From assembly GCA_030247885.1 (NCBI GenBank), contig JAPDRO010000011.1:806001-870000 (forward strand): DNA of 64,000 nucleotides, in the 5' to 3' direction. This document shows positions 56,317 to 64,000 of this stretch, piece by piece. Origin of the DNA: Taxawa tesnikishii (nom. ined.). Lineage: Eukaryota; Ascomycota; Dothideomycetes; Dothideales. Under the pieces are notes generated by a model, which had not been told where the DNA came from, did not search any database, and saw only the letters and a list, made by a program, of their open reading frames with translations. The translations under genes were made by a program, and so were the position numbers. Position 1 is the first letter of the stretch, and the number at the start of each line of letters is the position of its first letter.

Positions 56317-59300
56317 CTAGTCCACACTCCCCTCCCTCTCCCTCCTCCGCCTCATTTCCAATTCGCCATGTCCGGCGCCCTCACTCACGTCTTCCCCACT
56401 CTGCGTACCCTCGCTCAAGTACAAACTCGCCCTCCTCTTCTCCCTCTCAAGCTGCTCTCTCAACCCCTCACTCTCCGCCGTCTTCTCCTCAAGCCTCTGT
56501 CTCGCACCCTTGCGATCCAACAACCTCGCCTCCCGCTCCGCCTTCAACCTCCTCTCGAGCTCCTTGAGCCGGCGGATCCAGCGCTGCTCGCTCGGCTGGA
56601 TCGGCGGCGTCGCGATCACAATGGATTGCTGCGACGGCCGCGCCGGCGTTCCCGTGGACGGGTTCAGCGTCTCGATAGCACTACTGCTGTGGTGACGCAG
56701 CAGGGACTGCGCAATAGCGCGAGGAGAGGGTGTTTGCGGCTGCGTTGGCCGCGGCCAGGGACTGTCTGCGCGAGGCGTCGGCAATGGCGTCCTGAGCCGC
56801 GGACGATGGGTGTTGCCGGTGGAACTTGAGCTCCGCTTCCAGGACCTTGATCTTCTGTTTCAGCTTCGTGGTTTCTTCGATGCTTTTGACGTTTACGTGG
56901 CCCGAGGCTTGCCGTTGCAGGCCGGGGCGGAGCTGGTTCGAGCGGTCCTCGGCCGCGCGCGCGTCGATGGCTGCTTGTGCCTCTTTCACCGCGCGTTCGA
57001 GGGAATCCATGCGCTGGAGCCGGGCTTCTAGGTTCTGGGACAGCGTTTGGTAGTCTCTTGAGAGCGTCTTGTCAACGGCGCGGATGCGAGACTTGAAGGA
57101 CCCAATGAGGCCTTCGACGGTCTTCACCGCTTCGACGATATTGCGGTAGAAGGCTGGCAGCGAGCGACCAATGACATCGACAGAGGGCACCTCGCCGTTG
57201 ACAAGCGAGTTCTGCGCGCTCCACTCGGGGCCGCATAGCGTCGAAAGACGATTCCAGAGAGCGAGTAGGAGGTTGTTGCGTTCGAGCAGCTGATCGCGGT
57301 ACTGCTGCTCCAGGTTCGCCATCTTGCGTCTGTCCTGGCTGCGCGCCGTTTCTAATTCGAGAACGCGCGTCTCGTGCTGTGCGATAGTGCGTAAGTTGGA
57401 CGAGAGCCCGCGACGCGATTTCTCGAACGATTCGAGGTCGTGCTTCCGCGCTTGACGCTCTTTGTCCAGAAGGTCTGACAGACGGCGGCTCTCGAGTCCG
57501 CTACTCTCAAGTAGCACGTCACGATTTCGAAGAAGGCGGTCCTTGTCTGAAAGGTCCATCTTGGCACGTTCAAGCTGCTGTGTCGTATCCTCGAGGTCGT
57601 TCTGCAGCCTCTCGATGTTCTGGAGAAAGCTCGTACGCGTGCCATTGATATCGCCAAGAGCGCTGCGAAGATTGCTCTCGAGCTCCTCCAGACGACTCTT
57701 CCATGTCGTTGCTTCTGTTTCCTTACTTGAGAAATTGCGGCGTAACCGACGGACCTCATCGTGGGCTTTCGCATTCTCGGTGTTGAGATCGTTGAGCACC
57801 TTCTGGACTTCCTGCTTGGACTGGTCGTCAAGGATCTCCCGTTGGCGACGTTCCTCGACCACTGTCTGTTCCAGCTCCTGACACTTTTCTTTTTCATCTT
57901 GGATAGCCTGTTGGGCTGCTGCAAGGCTGTTTTCAAGGTCGCCAATCTTGATTTTGTCGCTTTCTTGCTCTTCACGGAGGAAAGACACCTCACTCTGCAA
58001 AGACTCTGACTGCACCTCCAGCCGCTGGTTCTTCTGATTAACTTCCCGCAGCTTCTTATCTAAAGCCTCCAACTCCTGTGTCGCATCCTCGATCTCCCCT
58101 TCTAAGGCCTTTATCCGCTTAAGACTGGCGGCGCGATCATCTTCCAGCTGGACTAGGCTGCTACTAAGTAACTTCAACTCGTTCTGAAGCGCTCGGAAAT
58201 CATCATCCCGATTTTGTAGGTCCTCGGCCAGTTGGTTGCGGTTGATCTCCGACTGCTCGAGATCGTTCTCCAAGCTCTCAATGGTGTCAACCGCTTCTTT
58301 CTTGAGGGTTTCGAAGTTCTGTTTCAGGTTTTTGTACTCCGTGTCCCGGTCCTCGAGCGCCTGGAGTGCTTGGTCGCGCTCGTTCTGCAAGGCTTTCAAG
58401 TCTTCTACGGCTGAACGTATGTCCTCGTCGAGATTCTGGCAATCTTGCTCCAGTTTAGTGATGTAGTCAGCTTGGGCGGTTGCCTCACGCTCCAGCTCCT
58501 GATAATCCAGCCTGAGTGCTGCGTTCTGGTCTCGAAGCGCACCCTCTCTGCGTTCCCATTCCTCGCGTTCTGTATCACTCAGCTGACTCATGCCAGTACG
58601 ACCACTGGCATGTGATGCCGACCTCTGGTGAGCGCGAGATATGGATCTTTCGAATATGCTGTCACCGGCAAGCGATCGAGTGCCGTCACCTTTGCGTTGG
58701 AGTAATTTCAGGTCCTCAATCTCCTGCTGAAGGCGCTCCCGCTCACGGTTCCTCGATGTAAGCATAGAAGTTTGAGCACCGAGATCTCGTCGCAACTCCG
58801 CGTTCTCGTGTCTGAGCTGCTCAACCAAGGTAACTGTGGAGGCGGTGACGGCACCGTCACGGCTGTTGGTGATACTTGAAGCAGCAGAAACGGACTGGGT
58901 GTGAAGATGCCTGCGCTTGTTGTAAGCAGCTTTTCTGCCGGAAGTGTTACTGTGAGTATCGAACAGCCTTTCGCTTCGCAATGCAATCAACTCCTCTCGA
59001 AGCTGACGAGTGTCTTCCTCTGCCTGCTCTCTGCGTACTGTCTCTGCCGCAAGAAGGTCCTTCCACATTTCCTGTTCATCCTATCAGCATCTGACATGCA
59101 GAAGTCGTTGGCTCCCAGCTTACAGATTCTTCCTCGGCTGCGCCCTGTTCGTTGCCCTTGCGCTCGCTCAATGCAGACACGTAGTCAGCCATCTTCCTCT
59201 TTTCCACCTCCTTTGCCAGGTTCTCGGCATGTAGCTTCGTGATATCAATTTGCCGCCTGTCAAGTTCCTCGCTAAGATAGACGATTTCTTCTTCCAGTTC

Positions 59301-61134
59301 TTCTCGAGTGCGCGTATCCGGATCTTCTTCTTCGGAACCAGCAGAATTTCTACGCGCTTCTGCGAGGCCTTCTTCCTGTTCCCTGAGCCTTTTCTCCATC
59401 TCTCGGATTTTTCGTCTGAGGGTTTGAGCCTCTTTCCTTTCATTCGCAAGATCCGTCTGAAGTTGCACGTTCTTCGAGATCATGTCCTTGACGCCTTCGT
59501 CTGACCGGTTCTGCAGGGCTTGGTCCAGAAAATGGATCTTGAGTTTCAGATCGAAGTTCTCCTTTGTAAGCTTGTCGATTCTGCTGCTCTGCTCTTTCAA
59601 CGTGAGATTGCTGCGCGGTCTGCCGTTGAATGTGAGCGCGTTGCTCGAGGATGACGGTCGTTTATCCGGTGACGAGTTGCGGTGCATACGCCGGTATTCC
59701 TGTGCGATCGTATCAGGGACCTGGATGTCTTGCACATGCTGAGCGATAACCGTGTCTGTGGGCGCAGCGGAGGCTGTCACGGAAGCACGGGGAGTAACAG
59801 GTGGTGAAAGCGACTCTCTCGTCTCGTCCAGTCTACCGAGAGCTCGCTCCCTCGCAGACTGGCAAGTATTGATCCCCCACTCAAAGCTCTACTGAAAGAT
59901 GGCATGGCACCTTCATCATCATGTGTAATGGCTGAGGCAACACTGCCCAGACTGGGAAGACGATTCAGGTCCATGCTTGGGCGACTGCCGTAGGAAGCGT
60001 TGGCGGGAATTGCTCCGCCCGTCTGAATTGCGTAGTCTGCGTTGAGTGTAGCATCACTGCCAGAGAAGTCGGAAGTGATTGTCTGTGAAGACGTAGATGA
60101 GCGCTGACTGGAATGCCTACTAACGAGATAGCTTGGCCGCTTCTGCAGGCGATTCGGGGAGAGTGAGTGTATCCCATTTAGTGTGAGTAGCGATCCTGTG
60201 TCGGACGGAGGTAAACTGACGTCTTGTGGGAGTGGGGAGGAGTCCTTAGCAGTAGATGTGAAATATCCTGAGCTGTGCGGAGGCGTCGGTGGCCGGACGT
60301 GGGAAGGCACTATCTTGCCAGAACGTGTAACATTGCCGACAGGATGCTCCATACGGCGAGGGTCGTTGGGGCCAAGATCGCCCGGGAACCGTAGTGGGTT
60401 GGCGCCCTCGTCTGACACTTCCGATTGCATTCTCCCCTGCCCGACATAACCCTTATCGCACTCCCGGTTGTAGATGTCGAAGTTATCCGTGAATGCCCAC
60501 GCTGAGCTGCTGCTGCTGCTGGAGAGGAATTGTGGCTCTCTTCGAAAGACATGCCGGAAGCTCTCAGCACGTCGGAATCCTCATCCTCCTCGTCCTCTGT
60601 GTCGTGATTTGAGCGCAAAGGTGCCGGGGTTTTGTAGGCGTCCGAAGGTGTCGGCGGGGAGGTATCGTCATCCAACTTGTTTGGCCTGCTCAGTATCGAA
60701 CTCAGTGAAGAGGTATGGCTAGGAGATCCAATGTTGATATATGTGTCGTCTGCGCCGACTGTTTCTCCTGCTGTGCCTACTGGGGCTGGGTCAGGAAGGA
60801 AGCTCGATTCAAAATCTGACAACTGTCTGGCCATCTCTCGTTCATCCAAGCTCTTCGCGCCGTCGCTGTGGATTGGTGCTTCGCCCACATCACCGGAAGT
60901 ATCAAAGGAACTGTCTGGCGCAAGAAGGAGACTGCCATGTTCGCTAGGCAAGGGTGGAAGTTCAGAGTCCGAGTGCTCGATAGATTCCATTGCGTCTATG
61001 CCCTCGTGCGACGGTCCCGACGTGTCCATGGAATGCCTGTTCTCCGGCTCTGTGTTCTCTACGCTGCTAGGATCTGTCGCTGGCCTCCCCTCCTCACGAC
61101 GTTTCGCCCGCACCTCCAATTTCCGTGGTGGCAT
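56317..61134 (-). CDS. ApsB/Mto1-type microtubule-organising protein with centrosomin CM1 motif
   Basis: A spindle-pole-body or septal MTOC component that docks and activates gamma-tubulin complexes (Aspergillus ApsB, fission yeast Mto1). Exons 61134-59124 and 59071-56317, about 1,588 aa. Residues 1-400 are Ser/Asp-rich and disordered. The CM1 (Cnn_1N) motif follows: LKEQSSRIDKLTKENFDLKL, KIHFLDQALQNRSDEGVKDM, ISKNVQLQTDLA. The remaining 1,000 residues are almost continuous coiled coil (for example ALQNERDQALQALEDRDTEY). There are three breaks: one base missing in CCCC 60434-60437 and in CCCCC 59874-59878, and one surplus base around 56725-56740. With them both exons are phase-consistent. It faces the ASPM-like gene tail to tail. 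Confidence 0.85.
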
Positions 61135-61851
61135 CAGCGCGTCTCGCTATGGCTGGGGATTGGTATCGGTCTCGTACATCGAAGTCGTAACGGTTGGTTA
61201 TGACACAGCAAATGTTTGGACCTGTGGGGAAAGCGCGCTGGGCTGATTGCTGGTCACGTAGAGCAAGGACCAGTGCACTGTTCAGGAGTGTTCGGGTTGC
61301 GCCTTGTTTGCTGCGTCGTCAGTCTTTGGCCTCTGTTCCGGCACGATGCGTCGCATGCGGCGCGAGAAGAAGCCGTAGTAGCAAGGGGCTGTTTCGTGTT
61401 GGCTCCAATTGCTTCCTACATCCATCTATAAGAAGCTGCAGTGTTGATTGTTGATGATTTTCCATCGACCGGGGATCCTTGGATGACGCGCATGGCAAAG
61501 GTCGCGTCCCGGACACGTCCAAATGTGCTTAAATACGTATAACCGCAATAATTTCACAAGGCAACAAACATATACTCCCTTTTCCACTGACAATCGGAAG
61601 CGAATCGTCCAAGTGAAGCTTGAGTGAACGATGCGGTTGACAGAAGGCGAAAGAGATCATTTTCGGAAAAAGCAGTGCAGTGTATAACATCAATCTCGCG
61701 CAAGAGCGGACAGAGCGCATCTGCCTGGTATCCATCAAAAGTCCAAATCCATCAAAAAAGCCTCGAGGACAAAAGAGACAGGACAAGATAAACGAAGACA
61801 ACCAGCGTCAACATCATCAGTCATACCCACTCAATCCCGAATTTTTCCAGC
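61135..61851. other. Intergenic region between ApsB-like and kinase genes
   Basis: Promoter of the ApsB-like gene and 3' flank of the kinase, 717 bases. Short frames on both strands have no family features. Confidence 0.5.
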
Positions 61852-63202
61852 CTACCGCGCGCCCGCCCCAGCCACAGCATCACCCTCCCTCCTCCACATA
61901 CCCATCGTCGTCTCCTTGATCCTCCTCTCCTGCTCCTTAATCTGCCCTTCCGTCTGCCCCCTCGCGTTGCCCCTGCTGTCCATGTCCACATCGCCGTCTC
62001 CATCCACCTTCGCATTCCCGCCATTGAACCGCTGCGGCTGCGTGCTCTGCACCCCGTCCATCATGCCCATGCCGCCCGCCCTCAACTGATTGATCGCCCT
62101 CACCGTGTCAATGGCCTTGTGCAGTGTCCTCCTTGCATTGAAGTTCTTCTTGACCACAGGCAACAAGTCCTCATCGCCACGTCCGTGCGCAGGACCGGCG
62201 ATCCATTCGTGGCTGAGCGCTTCGTGCGCTGTCATGCGCGCTGTGGGGTCGATGGTGAGACAGCGCTTTATGAAGTTGCGTGCGGACATGGAAACGCCGC
62301 GCCAGTACTCGAGAGGCGTGAAAGAATAGTCGGCTGCAAGGATGGCCTGCATCTCTTCCAGGTTGGAGTCACGATCAAAGGGAGTGTAGCCGCAGAGGAG
62401 GAAGTAAGTGATGACACCAATGGCCCAGACGTCGCTAGCACGGACTTGTCAGTATAGCATAGGAAGAGGTGTGGGAGGTTGGTAGCACATACACTGGTTT
62501 TCCATGTCCACTCTTCTTGAAGATCTCCGGAGCCATATAACCTGGCGTGCCACATGTCGTGGTGAGGACATGGAACTGCTCCTCGTCCATGATCCTGGAC
62601 AGGCCAAAGTCTGCGATGAGTAGGTCTGCGTTGTCTTCTGGCGTTCTGAACAGCAAGTTTTCAGGCTTCAAGTCGCGGTGAACGATGCCGTGATCGTGAA
62701 GGTATGCGACTGCTGAGAGGGTTGCGCGGATTAGATCTGCGGCGTCTGACTCGTAGTAAGAGCCCTTCCTGCAAATGCGATCGAAGAGCTCGCCTCCGAG
62801 AGCAAGATCGGTGACGAGATAGACTGCAGAGTGGTCAGACCAAGACGCGTTTGAGAAATCGCTGTCGCGTACGGTTGTTCATAGTCTCAAAGTAATCGAC
62901 CAGCGTGAGAATGTTTTGATGGCCCATGGAAACCCTCTTCAGAACTGCAATCTCGTTCCGTACCTGGCGAGAGGCTCCTGGTTAGCGCTCAATGTGACCT
63001 GTAACGGAGTCGCAAGCTCTCCTACCATGTGCTCTCTTCCTGCCATCAGGCGCTTGTTTATGACCTTCGCTGCATAGTACCGGCCAGTATCAATGTGCAC
63101 GCACTCCTTGACGACTGAGTATGACCCTGCACCAAGCGTTTTTCCGGTCTTGTATCTGCATGGCTGGATTTGCGCCTGCTGGGGCAATCCGTGGGACGAC
63201 AT
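61852..63202 (-). CDS. Calcium/calmodulin-dependent protein kinase
   Basis: Ser/Thr kinase of the CaMK I/II type found in fungi (CmkA-like). Exons 63202-63026, 62963-62873, 62823-62493 and 62434-61852 give an intact 393-aa protein. Kinase motifs in order: glycine loop LGAGSYSVVKE, the ATP lysine in YAAKVINKRL, NEIAVLKRVSMGHQNILTLV, catalytic loop IVHRDLKPENLLF, IADFGLSRIM (DFG), TTTCGTPGYMAPEIF (T-loop), and DVWAIGVITYFLLCGYTPFD. After the kinase domain, NFNARRTLHKAIDTVRAINQ has the basic amphipathic character of an autoinhibitory calmodulin-binding helix. The tail is Gly/Gln-rich. All four junctions are phase-consistent. Confidence 0.92.
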
Positions 63203-64000
63203 GACGAGCGCAAAGAGTGTTGAAGCCGAGTGTGAAAGTCGCTCAAGTCTTGAATAGGGCGACTATTGTTGGAGGACTGAAAGATACAGGTGCGGGTATG
63301 TCAGCGAACGGAAAGATGCGAGCTGATGCTGACTGGCGGCTCTCCAGAAACCGGTGTACGCAGGATCGAACGATTGTCTACCTAGCACCATCCAAGTGGA
63401 CACGATCAGAGGAAAGAGATGCAGGCGGACAAGGTGAGCAAGATGCAATAGGGTAAGATGTGTATATGTATAGATCTATAATTCAGGGACTGTTGATTGA
63501 CAAGGCTGACGAGGCCGCCCGGCTGAACTAAGTCTACACCTCCCCACCCGTTGCCAAAACGAGTATATGGACGCGTTCATGGTGTCGGCAAGTTGCGCTC
63601 ATGTTAGTAGGGACCCGTCCAACCGCAGGCCAGTATCCAAAGGTAATGGCTTTGCTACAGTAATATCACACGTTTATCGATCTGGGAAAGAGTGCTTACA
63701 CTATTGACCTCAACCTTAGAGACGCCTCCCAACATCAGGGAGGGTCTCGAGGGTCTCCAGGCTGACCCTGCTAGAGTGAAACACCATCATTATAAACGCT
63801 ATCGAGAACGTGGGGAGCGCAACGGTCAGCAAGGGACTACTCCACACTCTGTTCTGCAGCTCCTACCTGTTCAAATAAACGTGGATCCATACATGTATTA
63901 TTATCTTTATCAGCCGCTCGTCTTTCTGAAACCCGGGTGATAATGTGTTCGAGTTCATATTCCTTTACCCTGATGTACCCTACTCAAGACTGTGCACTGT
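63203..64000. other. Kinase upstream region, no gene recognised
   Basis: Promoter side of the kinase and window edge. Frames such as 63692-63940 plus show no family resemblance; no RNA gene was recognised. Confidence 0.45.

Overview
The window is nuclear DNA from a filamentous ascomycete (Pezizomycotina; a Dothideomycete-like fungus is my guess, not shown). The evidence is short GT-AG introns of about 45-145 nt with CTRAY-type branch sites, genes on both strands without operons, and fungal protein sets such as Itc1, Utp22, a QDE-3/Sgs1-type RecQ helicase, Tfc4, ApsB, Coa6 and Slm5. I see no rRNA, tRNA, CRISPR array or intact transposon.

Layout. 1-1475 has no clear gene. 1476-5037 (+) is the chromatin remodelling subunit Itc1. 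5422-6833 (+) is an NFKBIL1-like RS/HPD protein. 7567-8064 (+) is a small chromodomain protein. 9022-10725 (+) is an SCP2-like/alpha-beta hydrolase fusion. 11507-13320 (-) is a HAD-type 'Swiss Army Knife RNA repair-like' protein. 13522-14438 (+) is a RING ubiquitin ligase. 14733-18272 (-) is Utp22. 18686-20724 (+) is cystathionine gamma-synthase. 21746-24624 (+) is a Cys-rich protein of unknown function, followed by a decayed copy of its own 3' end near 24850-25110. 25905-26498 (-) is a small hypothetical gene. 26879-31832 (-) is the RecQ helicase. 32485-34152 (+) is a PLP decarboxylase. 34405-38256 (-) is TFIIIC subunit Tfc4. 38953-39509 (+) is a small secreted protein. 39696-40399 (-) is Sys1. 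Three mitochondrial genes follow: Coa6 (40737-41178), Slm5 (41817-43517) and an Mrs3/4 carrier (44192-45505), all (+). 46676-47419 (+) is a four-TM protein. 48764-50647 (-) is an FBXO21-like F-box protein. 51248-52237 (+) is a SnoaL-like protein. 52646-55856 (+) is an ASPM-like protein. 56317-61134 (-) is an ApsB/Mto1-type CM1 protein. 61852-63202 (-) is a CaM-kinase.

Most of these are conserved housekeeping genes: chromatin remodelling, rRNA processing, Pol III transcription, DNA repair, mitochondrial function, spindle and microtubule organisation, and sulfur metabolism. They are not a biosynthetic cluster.

The dominant anomaly is a window-wide set of about 21 single-base frame breaks in otherwise well conserved genes. 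Most lie in runs of four or five identical bases, and usually one base is missing. Moving each break by one base brings the summed coding length of almost every gene back to a multiple of three. Essential genes such as Utp22, Itc1 and Tfc4 are hit, so homopolymer miscalls in the assembly are far likelier than real pseudogenes. Where protein lengths are given for these genes, they assume that single-base correction.
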